Shown one piece after another: positions 1-5,108 of a stretch of 5,108 nucleotides of DNA (positions are counted from its first letter, which is position 1; each line of letters begins with the position of its first letter). The stretch comes from Candidatus Aminicenantota bacterium (GTDB lineage: Bacteria > Acidobacteriota > Aminicenantia > Aminicenantales > UBA4085), in the NCBI GenBank assembly GCA_003154255.1, contig PMCY01000056.1, positions 14,411 to 19,518 of the forward strand, read 5' to 3'. A program made the position numbers and the translations under genes. The notes beneath the pieces were generated by a model that saw only the letters and a program-made list of their open reading frames with translations, was not told the origin of the DNA and did no database searches.

Positions 1-608
1 GAATATTCCCGGGCCCGGCTGCGGTTCCAGAGATACGCATCGTACATGACGTCTCCGACCTGACGCACGCCCTGGAGGAGGCCTTCGCCGCCCAGATTGG
101 CGACCGCCGCGACCGTGGGGCAGAACAGCCAGGTCGAGAGGTGATCGGTGATGACCCGGTTGATCTCCTCGGGCATGCGGCGGTTGAAGCTGCGCAGGCC
201 GGCCTCGCCATGGGCGACGGGCAAGCCCAGCTTGGCCGCGGTCAAGGCGCCGGCCAGAGTCGAGTTCGTGTCGCCGTGGACAAGCACCGCGTCCGGGCGC
301 AGATGGCCCAGCAGCGGCTCCAGGCGGGCCATCATGGCCCCGGTCTGGACTCCGTGCGGGCCGGAACCGACATCTAGATGATAGCGGGGCGAGGGGATCT
401 CCAGCTGTTCGAAAAAAACCCGGCTTAAAGCTCTGTCGTAATGCTGTCCGGTGTGGATGAGGATCTCTTCGACCGGACGTCCGGCCGGGGATTGATTATG
501 GCCGGCCACGGCCCGGCTGATGACGGCGGCCTTGACGAACTGCGGACGGGCGCCGACGATCGTGACCAGGCGGAACGGCTTTGCTTTCATGCCGGATATC
601 CGTTTCAT
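1..608 (-). CDS. wecB: UDP-N-acetylglucosamine 2-epimerase (non-hydrolysing, WecB/WbpI-like), partial: C-terminal half beyond left edge
   Basis: Reverse-strand translation from the ATG at 608 gives 202 codons with no stop before the window edge, about 55% of the usual 360-380 residues. The family (GT-B-like fold) interconverts UDP-GlcNAc and UDP-ManNAc, or related diacetamido-uronate substrates, in the cytoplasm for envelope polysaccharides. Visible signatures in order: VTIVGARPQFVKAA (residues 15-28, with R21 and K26 matching catalytic-site residues of E. coli WecB), HTGQHYD (52-58), FFEQLEIP (65-72), GSGPHGVQTG (81-90), HGDTNSTLAG (111-120, D113), HGEAGLRSFN (133-142, E135), RMPEEINR (144-151) and VGDVMYDA (184-191). 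The RPQF...TGQHYD version is typical of the WbpI-like branch rather than the RPEAIK...TAQH branch of classical WecB/MnaA, so the substrate could be UDP-GlcNAc or a UDP-2,3-diacetamido-glucuronate. Residue 134 is Gly where Val is usual. An in-frame ATG at 590 is an equally plausible start (GGA eight bases upstream); neither has a strong ribosome site. The gene is divergent from the methyltransferase operon. Confidence 0.93.
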   Translation of the reverse strand, partial: MKRISGMKAKPFRLVTIVGARPQFVKAAVISRAVAGHNQSPAGRPVEEILIHTGQHYDRALSRVFFEQLEIPSPRYHLDVGSGPHGVQTGAMMARLEPLLGHLRPDAVLVHGDTNSTLAGALTAAKLGLPVAHGEAGLRSFNRRMPEEINRVITDHLSTWLFCPTVAAVANLGGEGLLQGVRQVGDVMYDAYLWNRSRAREY

Positions 609-902
609 GGGACTCAACTTCTCAAGCCTTGCCGGGAGCTTCGCCGGCGCCTCCATTGTCCCTTAAAAGCGGGAGCCCGGCAATGGCCGCGTCCGGTGAA
701 GAAGGGGGTGAAACGCAGTTTGTCCCTCTCCTCTCTAAAGGGGAGGGCGGCGCCAGGTCCCCGCTGAGGCGAGGAGGGCCCCGCCTGTGACGGCCGCATC
801 CTCGATCGGTGTTTCGATGTGAGTCGTCCGCAGGGCTCCGAGAACGGTCATGATGCCGAACTTTATGGCAGCGTTGGCCGGTCCGCCGCTGCGCTGTGAG
901 CT
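609..902. other. Intergenic region between divergent genes, no convincing gene
   Basis: This stretch separates the divergent epimerase and methyltransferase genes. The short reading frames here are Arg/Pro/Gly-rich on both strands and lack family signatures. It holds a GC-rich pair of hairpins at 724-775 and the upstream edge of the rightward promoter. I could not find a convincing -35/-10 pair for the leftward epimerase gene; CATAAA preceded by TGC on the minus strand near 865-875 is a weak extended -10 candidate only. A minus-strand frame open between stops at 735 and 965 has a more protein-like composition than its surroundings but no good start, and is discussed as a finding. Confidence 0.6.
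724..775. repeat. Tandem GC-rich hairpins, possible dispersed intergenic repeat
   Basis: Two hairpins lie next to each other. The first pairs 724-732 with 739-747 (CCCTCTCCT against AGGGGAGGG, nine pairs including one G-T, loop CTCTAA). The second pairs 758-764 with 769-775 (TCCCCGC against GCGAGGA, one mismatch, loop TGAG). Neither is followed by a T-tract on either strand, so they are not ordinary intrinsic terminators. The CCCTCTCC...GGGGAGGG core and its spurious translation PPSPLERRG resemble dispersed intergenic repeats I have seen in many bacterial genomes, but copy number cannot be judged from one window. If the epimerase mRNA begins upstream of 775 on the minus strand, both hairpins would lie in its leader. 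Confidence 0.4.
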
Positions 903-931
903 TTGACAAATCCGGACGATCTCTTTATAAA
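903..931 (+). promoter_or_regulatory. Sigma70-type promoter for the methyltransferase-glycosyltransferase operon
   Basis: A perfect -35 hexamer TTGACA (903-908) is separated by exactly 17 bases from TATAAA (926-931), a 5/6 match to the -10 consensus. These AT-rich boxes stand out in very GC-rich surroundings. Transcription would start near 938, giving a leader of about 90 bases before the methyltransferase ATG at 1030. I see no obvious operator palindrome over the boxes, so constitutive or weakly regulated expression is the simplest reading. Confidence 0.75.
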
Positions 932-952
932 ATGGAGGTCGATGCGGCCGGA

Positions 953-957
953 AAGGA
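953..957 (+). promoter_or_regulatory. Strong Shine-Dalgarno for a possible leader ORF
   Basis: AAGGA lies seven bases before the ATG at 965, an ideal spacing. It sits inside the predicted leader of the methyltransferase mRNA and does not serve the methyltransferase start itself, which has its own ribosome site at 1017-1023. Confidence 0.3.
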
Positions 958-964
958 TTTTGTC

Positions 965-1042
965 ATGCCCGTTTGTTCGGGATTTCGAAACGCCGCTCCA
1001 TTGACCGCGGCGCGGGAAGGGGAAGGCCGATGGCCGATATGA
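965..1042 (+). CDS. Possible 25-codon leader ORF overlapping the methyltransferase start
   Basis: The ATG at 965, preceded by AAGGA at ideal distance, opens a frame of 25 codons ending at TGA 1040-1042. This stop lies 10-12 bases inside the methyltransferase gene, in a different frame. The predicted peptide starts MPVCSGFRNAAPL and shows no signal sequence, membrane segment or run of one amino acid that would suggest classical attenuation. The overlap would allow translational coupling: ribosomes finishing the leader stop next to the methyltransferase ATG. It could equally be chance, since short frames are common in GC-rich DNA. I do not recognise the peptide. Confidence 0.2.
   Translation: MPVCSGFRNAAPLTAAREGEGRWPI
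1017..1023 (+). promoter_or_regulatory. Ribosome binding site deciding the methyltransferase start
   Basis: AAGGGGA lies six bases upstream of the ATG at 1030. It favours that start over an upstream in-frame TTG at 973, which would add 19 Arg-rich, unconserved residues before the zinc-ribbon cysteines. Confidence 0.6.
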
Positions 1043-1911
1043 CGTGCGTGGCCTGCGGTTCCCCTGAGACGCGTTTCTCTTTCGTCAAGAAGACCCGCGC
1101 CGGATCTTACGAGATCCGGCATTGTCGCCGCTGCCGTTCGGCTTATGTCTGGCCCAGGCCGCCCGAAGCGGAAATGGAACGCTATTATCGGGATGACGCT
1201 TACGCCCGTCGGTCGGATGAAAGCTCCGGGGCCGGGGACGATGCTTATCATCCCACCGGAATGGCGGACGCGCGCCGGATGGTCGGCCGCTGCCGGCGTT
1301 TGACGCCCGGGACCGAGTTCCTGGATATTGGGGCCGGATTCGGGGAATTCTCGCGGGCGGCCCGGGAATTTGGATTCCATGTCGAGGCCTGCGAGCCGAA
1401 TCCCAACGCCCGCCGGGCCTTCCGCGATCGCAACGGTTTTGAACCGGACGCCTCGATGTTCGACGCACACTACGCCTCCCGCCGCGTCGGGCGTTTCGAT
1501 GTCATTTTTCTCAGCCATGTCCTGGAGCATACGACCGATCCGGCCGCGTTTATCGCGCTCCTGCCTGCGGTCCTGAGGACCGCGGGACTTGTGGCCGTGG
1601 CGGTGCCCCATTTCGGATCGGCCTTGTCGCGCCTGCAAGGCCGGAACGACGTGTTCATCAGCCCTCCGGAGCATCTGAATTTTTTCAGCCGCTCCGGGTT
1701 GATCCGCCTTTTTGAAAGGCATGGATTTTGTCTCGAGGGCCTGGCCACGGTCTCCAAGGTCCCGCGCGGGAAATATGAGCAACGGATCCGTATCCCTCTT
1801 GTCCGGACGGCCGCCTGGAGGGGGCTTTATGCCGGATTGTCCTTCTGGAACCTCTTTGGACGGGGCATGGTCATCAACGCCTATTTTAGGAAAGGCCCGG
1901 ATCGGGCTTAG
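1030..1911 (+). CDS. Class I SAM-dependent methyltransferase (Methyltransf_23-like) with N-terminal zinc ribbon
   Basis: A 293-residue soluble protein. The N-terminus has two Cys-x2-Cys pairs (C6/C9 and C32/C35) that look like a zinc ribbon. A Rossmann methyltransferase domain follows: motif I FLDIGAGFGEF (97-107) for SAM binding, the acidic end of strand beta2 in ACEPN (120-124, E122 expected to hold the SAM ribose), and FDVIFLSHVLEH (156-167), the motif typical of the Methyltransf_23/UbiE-like group. EHLNFFSRSGL (214-224) is a further recurring element of these enzymes. The transferred methyl comes from SAM; the acceptor cannot be read from sequence. In glycan clusters such proteins are often assigned to sugar or lipid-linked sugar methylation, and the neighbours favour this here. 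There is no signal peptide or membrane segment, so it should be cytoplasmic. It is the first gene after the 903-931 promoter and is followed after 14 bases by a glycosyltransferase, so they probably form one operon. The family call is firm, the substrate unknown. Confidence 0.9.
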   Translation: MADMTCVACGSPETRFSFVKKTRAGSYEIRHCRRCRSAYVWPRPPEAEMERYYRDDAYARRSDESSGAGDDAYHPTGMADARRMVGRCRRLTPGTEFLDIGAGFGEFSRAAREFGFHVEACEPNPNARRAFRDRNGFEPDASMFDAHYASRRVGRFDVIFLSHVLEHTTDPAAFIALLPAVLRTAGLVAVAVPHFGSALSRLQGRNDVFISPPEHLNFFSRSGLIRLFERHGFCLEGLATVSKVPRGKYEQRIRIPLVRTAAWRGLYAGLSFWNLFGRGMVINAYFRKGPDRA

Positions 1912-1925
1912 GAACGGAATCCCCG

Positions 1926-3587
1926 ATGCGTCAGGCCCCCGACCGGTCTCCCGCGCGGGCGTATGCCCTGCTCCTCCTATTCGCGGCGGCCGCCGCCGCC
2001 GCGTTGTGGTGGGCGACTCCGGCCGGGATCGGGGTCTCCAACGATACCGTCCAGTATATAGACTGCGCCGAAAACCTGGCCGAGGGGAAAGGCTATACGA
2101 CGTCGCTCCATAATTACTATCATCCCGCCCCCCTGTCCGAATACATCCTCCGCTGGAGGACGACGGGCGCGGTCGATCTGCCCTTGAGGCCGGAGATCCA
2201 GTTTCCGCCGCTCTATCCGGCGCTCCTCGCCGCGCTGGGCCGGCTGGGATGGAAAAGCTATGCCGCCGCCAGGGGGCTGGGAATCATTTTTTTCGCATTC
2301 AATATTTTCTGGACCGGGTTCCTGGTTTTCCGCTTTACCCGGAGATCGTTCCCGGCCGCTTGGGCCGGGGCTATCCTGATGGCCGCGGCCGAAGGCATGC
2401 TCGATGTCCATTCGGCCGGATATTCCGAGCCGCTCTTTATCGCCTTGAGCCTTGTCGGCTTGACCATCCTTTCGAAGCATTTCGAAACGGGCCGGGTTCG
2501 GCCGCTTCTTTTCGGCGCAGCGGTGATCGGCCTCTCCTATGGAGCCAAGTACACGGGCGGCATGCTGATCGTTTCCTGTGTCATCGGCCTTCTGCTATTC
2601 GGTCGCGGCCGCCCGGCGCGCCGGGCGCGCGATGCGGCGGTCTTCCTGACCGCGGCGGGATTCCTTCCCGGTGTCCTCATGCTCCGCAATTTACTCGTGG
2701 GTGGGGACGCCGCCAATCGCATCTTCGGCTTTCGGGCGGTGAGCGGTCCGTTTCTGGCGGGTGTCTGGCGGACGCTGACGTCCTGGGCCGCGCCGGGGGC
2801 CGCCCGGATTCCGTTCACCGTTGCGGCCGGAGTTCTCCCGGCTTGTATCGCGGCCGCTATTGCCGCTGTTTTGGCCGCCGCCGCCATCGGAGAAGTCCGG
2901 AATAGGAGGTCCGGTTCGCTTCTGGCTTCGCCCGGAACGAAGCCGTCCGGGCCGCCCATTCTTTTTTTATTGTATCCGCCCGTCTATGTTCTGCTCTTTT
3001 TCGCCGCGGCGAGCTGGCTGGACGAAAAGCTCATTCCCGACGTGCGACTGTTTGCTCCCATCTTTCCGATCGCGGTGATCGGTTCGATCCACCTTCTCAA
3101 CCGCGCCGTCGGCCGTCTCGGCCCGGGATGGAGGCGGTCCGGCGCTCTCATCCTGACGGCCGCCTACATCGGGGGCTATGCCCTGGCCGGCCTCGTCGGG
3201 CTGCGGACGATCCGGAGCGGCCGCGGATATGCCGGGGAGTTTTGGAGGCGGGCCGATATCGCGTCCGCCGTCGAAGAGGTCCGGGCTCATCCCGGCTTTT
3301 TGATTTTCACCAACGATGATACCGCGCTTCGTTACTTCACCGGGCGGTCCGCTTATTTCACCCCCTTTGCCCTTTTCCTCCGGCCGGATCCCGCGGTCCG
3401 CGCGGATCTCGAGGGAGTTCCGGCGTTGTTCGTTTATTGGAAAAGCGCGGCGCATGCCCGGGCCGAGCGGAAGTACTCGGACGGGGAACAGGCCGAAATC
3501 CAGCGGGCCGCGGCCCGGGCTTTGAACTTGCGCTTAGTGCTGGACGGCCCGGACGCCGCCGTCCTGGAGACCGGCAGCCGGAGATGA
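1926..3587 (+). CDS. Polytopic GT-C fold glycosyltransferase (GT39/ArnT-like), complete
   Basis: A 553-residue integral membrane protein with many hydrophobic segments (about 12-32, 116-136, 145-157, 168-183, 195-205, 211-225, 236-254, 297-321, 344-364, 376-392, 405-426) and Arg-rich loops between them such as GRGRPARRARDA. After the first membrane segment comes an external loop with SNDTVQYIDCAENLAEGKGY (38-57); D40 is in the place of the metal or carrier-phosphate-binding Asp of GT-C enzymes. FPPLYPALLA (93-102), SEPLF (167-171) and DVRLFAPIFP (372-381) are recurrent elements of this ArnT/PMT-like group. Residues from about 430 form a soluble, probably periplasmic C-terminal region with FTNDDTALRYFTGR (461-474). 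Such enzymes move a sugar from polyprenyl phosphate to lipid, glycan or protein at the outer face of the inner membrane; donor and acceptor are not predictable here. The ATG has GGAA six bases upstream. The 14-base gap to the methyltransferase implies co-transcription, and a terminator-like hairpin follows the stop. Confidence 0.85.
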   Translation: MRQAPDRSPARAYALLLLFAAAAAAALWWATPAGIGVSNDTVQYIDCAENLAEGKGYTTSLHNYYHPAPLSEYILRWRTTGAVDLPLRPEIQFPPLYPALLAALGRLGWKSYAAARGLGIIFFAFNIFWTGFLVFRFTRRSFPAAWAGAILMAAAEGMLDVHSAGYSEPLFIALSLVGLTILSKHFETGRVRPLLFGAAVIGLSYGAKYTGGMLIVSCVIGLLLFGRGRPARRARDAAVFLTAAGFLPGVLMLRNLLVGGDAANRIFGFRAVSGPFLAGVWRTLTSWAAPGAARIPFTVAAGVLPACIAAAIAAVLAAAAIGEVRNRRSGSLLASPGTKPSGPPILFLLYPPVYVLLFFAAASWLDEKLIPDVRLFAPIFPIAVIGSIHLLNRAVGRLGPGWRRSGALILTAAYIGGYALAGLVGLRTIRSGRGYAGEFWRRADIASAVEEVRAHPGFLIFTNDDTALRYFTGRSAYFTPFALFLRPDPAVRADLEGVPALFVYWKSAAHARAERKYSDGEQAEIQRAAARALNLRLVLDGPDAAVLETGSRR

Positions 3588-3593
3588 GAGCCG

Positions 3594-3637
3594 CAAAACG
3601 CCTGAGCCGCGCGATCCGGCCGAGGGCCGTTTTGTTT
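3594..3637 (+). terminator. Intrinsic terminator-like hairpin after the first glycosyltransferase
   Basis: Seven bases after the TGA of the glycosyltransferase, CGGCC (3617-3621) pairs perfectly with GGCCG (3625-3629) around a GAG loop and is followed at once by TTTTGTTT (3630-3637). An outer inverted repeat CAAAACG (3594-3600) against CGTTTTG (3628-3634) encloses the inner hairpin and shares bases with it, an arrangement often seen at terminators with an upstream A-tract. The inner stem is only five pairs, so termination may be partial. Confidence 0.55.
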
Positions 3638-3664
3638 GACAGCTCCAGGGGCGTATGTTAGCAA
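3636..3664 (+). promoter_or_regulatory. Possible promoter for the second glycosyltransferase
   Basis: A perfect TTGACA (3636-3641) directly follows the terminator T-tract. At 17 bases spacing the -10 position reads TAGCAA (3659-3664), only a 3/6 match, so a regulator or another sigma factor would be needed if the site is real. Initiation here would start near 3671, which would exclude the in-frame ATG at 3655 and support the start at 3721. Confidence 0.3.
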
Positions 3665-3720
3665 TAGGTGGATTTTTCGGGGATTCCCGGCGCATCGCGC
3701 GGCGGGAAGACAAGAGTTCA

Positions 3721-5108
3721 ATGATTCCACTCCAAAGCGGCGGAAGGCGTCTCGATTTTATATCCGGAACGAGCCTGGCGGCAGGATCCTGTCTGTTTTT
3801 GCTGTTGACCCGGGCCGCGGCCCAATACGGCGACAGCCTGAATTACGTTTGGGCCGCCCGCACCGGTCAGGGCCTTTTCCATCCCCATCACCTTATCTTC
3901 AACTTCGTCATTCGGGAGATTTATCGTCTCTTCCAGGCGCTGGGCCTTGGCCTTACTGCTTTGGACGCCGCCCAGCTCCATAATATCCTCTGGTCGGGCA
4001 TCGCCGTTGTTTCCGTCTACGCCATCGGCCGCCGGGTCTTCGGTTCGCGCAGCGGGTCGATCCTGGCCGCCCTGGGCCTTCTGGTTTCACAGGGATTCTG
4101 GGAGTACGCCACTCAGGCCCAAAGCTACGCTCCGGCCGTCGGAAGCCTGGCCCTTCTCGCTTTTGTCCTGGTCCGTAAGCCCATCGGACGCTATCGGTGG
4201 TGGGATTGGACGGGGATCGCCGTGCTCCTTGCCGTCGCGATCCTGTATCATCAAGGCAACATATTGTTCGTGCCGCCCCTGTCCGTCTTCATCCTCGCTT
4301 CGGCCGGCCGCCGGGGTCGGCGGCCCCTGCTTCTGACGGGGGCTCTCTCCGGCGCGCTCGTCCTGGGCGCTTATGCGGCCGGGCTCGTTTTGAGCGGCGG
4401 GGAGCGGACGGTATCCGGGTTCGTTCGCTTCGTTTTTTCTTACGCCTATCATCCGGCGCCTTTGTGGGGGACCTGGAAGAATTTCAGCCTGCGCGGCATG
4501 GGCTATCTTCTCTTCAGTCAGCTACGCTGCCTCATCACGGTCTGGAAACCGGTCCGTCCCTTCCTTTTAATCGGTCTTGGTCTCGGTCTGGCCATGCTCA
4601 TTGCCCTGTCCGCCGTCCTGCTGCGCCGGCGCGCGGCCGGGCGGGCGTGGCGCGCGTTTCTGCTGGTTTGGCTGGCGGCCGAGTACGCCTTTTATTTATG
4701 GTGGGCGCCGTATGACAAGCCTTGGTTCATCATCACCATCATACCGGCGATCTTTCTGTCGGGCCAGGCCGTCCGGGACCTCGGCATAAGATTGCCGGCC
4801 CGGCCGGGGAAGCATTTCGCGGTGGTGGCGATGATGGCGGCTCTCCTCGCCGCCGTTGCGGTATTCAACTATGCCACCTTCATCCGGCCCCTGCAGACGT
4901 CCCTCGGCCGGGATTACGCGGAAGCCCGCGCCGCGGCCCATTGCGCCGCCGGCGAGGAATTCATCCTCTCCAGCTTCGATGTGCAGGAGCATCTCCGCTA
5001 TTATTTCGGCCGCCGGGACGTTCTTCAGGTCGAAATCATTCCCATGTCGATCTGCCAGGGCTTGGCCCTGCCCGAGGCCTACGGTCGATTGGCCGGAACG
5101 CCGTTCAT
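3721..5108 (+). CDS. Polytopic GT-C-like membrane glycosyltransferase, partial (3' end beyond right edge)
   Basis: 462 codons are open to the window edge. The protein is strongly hydrophobic, with membrane segments at about 13-30, 88-103, 111-124, 139-154, 163-178, 182-196, 202-224, 281-301, 311-327, 334-347 and 366-383. After the first segment the loop YGDSLNYVWAARTGQGLFH (36-54) has the Asp-Ser...Tyr pattern of GT-C enzymes (D38), followed by HPHHLIFN (54-61), a His-rich motif I recall from uncharacterised bacterial membrane proteins. A soluble C-terminal part begins near 395 and contains SSFDVQEHLRYYFGRRDVL (417-435). I infer polyprenyl-linked sugar transfer at the outer face of the inner membrane; a permease or unknown membrane enzyme is less likely. 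The ATG at 3721 leaves a short cytoplasmic tail before the first membrane segment and has a weak GAG four bases upstream. The in-frame ATG at 3655 (GGGG three bases upstream, too close) would add 22 charged residues. The gap of 133 bases after the previous gene and the hairpin between them suggest partly separate transcription. Confidence 0.75.
   Translation, partial: MIPLQSGGRRLDFISGTSLAAGSCLFLLLTRAAAQYGDSLNYVWAARTGQGLFHPHHLIFNFVIREIYRLFQALGLGLTALDAAQLHNILWSGIAVVSVYAIGRRVFGSRSGSILAALGLLVSQGFWEYATQAQSYAPAVGSLALLAFVLVRKPIGRYRWWDWTGIAVLLAVAILYHQGNILFVPPLSVFILASAGRRGRRPLLLTGALSGALVLGAYAAGLVLSGGERTVSGFVRFVFSYAYHPAPLWGTWKNFSLRGMGYLLFSQLRCLITVWKPVRPFLLIGLGLGLAMLIALSAVLLRRRAAGRAWRAFLLVWLAAEYAFYLWWAPYDKPWFIITIIPAIFLSGQAVRDLGIRLPARPGKHFAVVAMMAALLAAVAVFNYATFIRPLQTSLGRDYAEARAAAHCAAGEEFILSSFDVQEHLRYYFGRRDVLQVEIIPMSICQGLALPEAYGRLAGTPF

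Noticed and set aside
141..767. Plus-strand frames over the epimerase and its upstream region (141-377, 148-381, 441-767)
   Set aside because: They lie largely opposite the conserved epimerase sequence and show no family signature or ribosome site; the 441-767 frame also runs through the hairpin element.
622..909. Minus-strand 95-codon frame upstream of the epimerase
   Set aside because: It starts with TTG inside the -35 region, is Arg/Pro-rich, and contains the PPSPLERRG peptide encoded by the hairpin element, which suggests non-coding repeat DNA.
924..932. TTTATAAAA resembling an archaeal TATA box
   Set aside because: It is explained by the bacterial -10 element, given the perfect TTGACA at the right spacing and bacterial-type gene content.
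925..1782. Long minus-strand open frame (285 codons) opposite the methyltransferase
   Set aside because: It is antisense to a gene with clear SAM-binding motifs, is Arg/Pro/Gly-rich without domain signatures, and has the composition expected of a shadow frame in GC-rich DNA.
1977..2480. Minus-strand 167-codon frame opposite the first glycosyltransferase
   Set aside because: Highly charged, low-complexity shadow of a clear membrane-protein gene on the other strand.
2249..2905. Plus-strand 218-codon frame inside the first glycosyltransferase
   Set aside because: Out-of-frame shadow, Arg/Gly/Pro-rich, wholly contained in a gene with coherent membrane topology and conserved motifs.
1..5108. Search for CRISPR arrays, tRNA or rRNA genes, transposases, attachment sites or defence genes
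   Set aside because: No regularly spaced repeats, no tRNA-like cloverleaf, no transposase or integrase motifs and no duplicated target sites were seen on reading both strands.

Overview
The window is GC-rich bacterial DNA from what looks like a cell-surface polysaccharide or glycan-modification locus. It holds four protein genes: a partial UDP-N-acetylglucosamine 2-epimerase-type gene on the minus strand (cut by the left edge), then on the plus strand a SAM-dependent methyltransferase with a zinc-ribbon-like N-terminus, a complete polytopic GT-C/ArnT-like glycosyltransferase, and a second GT-C-like membrane protein cut by the right edge. A perfect TTGACA box with a 17-base spacer and TATAAA points to bacterial sigma70-type transcription. 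GT-C enzymes of this kind use polyprenyl-phosphate-linked sugars, which suits an envelope-building, probably Gram-negative, organism. The lineage cannot be fixed from the sequence. The codon style and GC-rich intergenic hairpins remind me of uncultivated Acidobacteriota/Aminicenantes-like genomes, but that is only an impression.

Layout: 1-608 (minus) epimerase, N-terminal half only. 609-902 is non-coding as far as I can tell, with two adjacent GC-rich hairpins (724-747 and 758-775) that look like a dispersed intergenic repeat. 903-931 is a strong promoter facing right. It is followed by a leader that contains a possible 25-codon upstream reading frame and then the methyltransferase (1030-1911). 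After 14 bases comes the first glycosyltransferase (1926-3587), almost certainly co-transcribed. 3594-3637 carries an intrinsic-terminator-like hairpin plus T-tract, whose T-tract runs into a second TTGACA box. The second glycosyltransferase starts at about 3721 and runs off the right edge.

How the parts fit (inference): the epimerase would supply a ManNAc-type nucleotide sugar in the cytoplasm. The GT-C enzymes would move a sugar from a lipid carrier to an acceptor on the outer face of the inner membrane. The methyltransferase would decorate a sugar or related intermediate. The two glycosyltransferases share an N-terminal Asp-(Ser/Thr) loop motif and a soluble C-terminal segment with an Arg-Tyr-Phe-like motif, so they look like diverged members of one fold. 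I found no CRISPR array, tRNA, rRNA, transposase or defence system. The locus looks like an ordinary though uncharacterised surface-glycan cluster, and the most unusual features lie in its non-coding parts.
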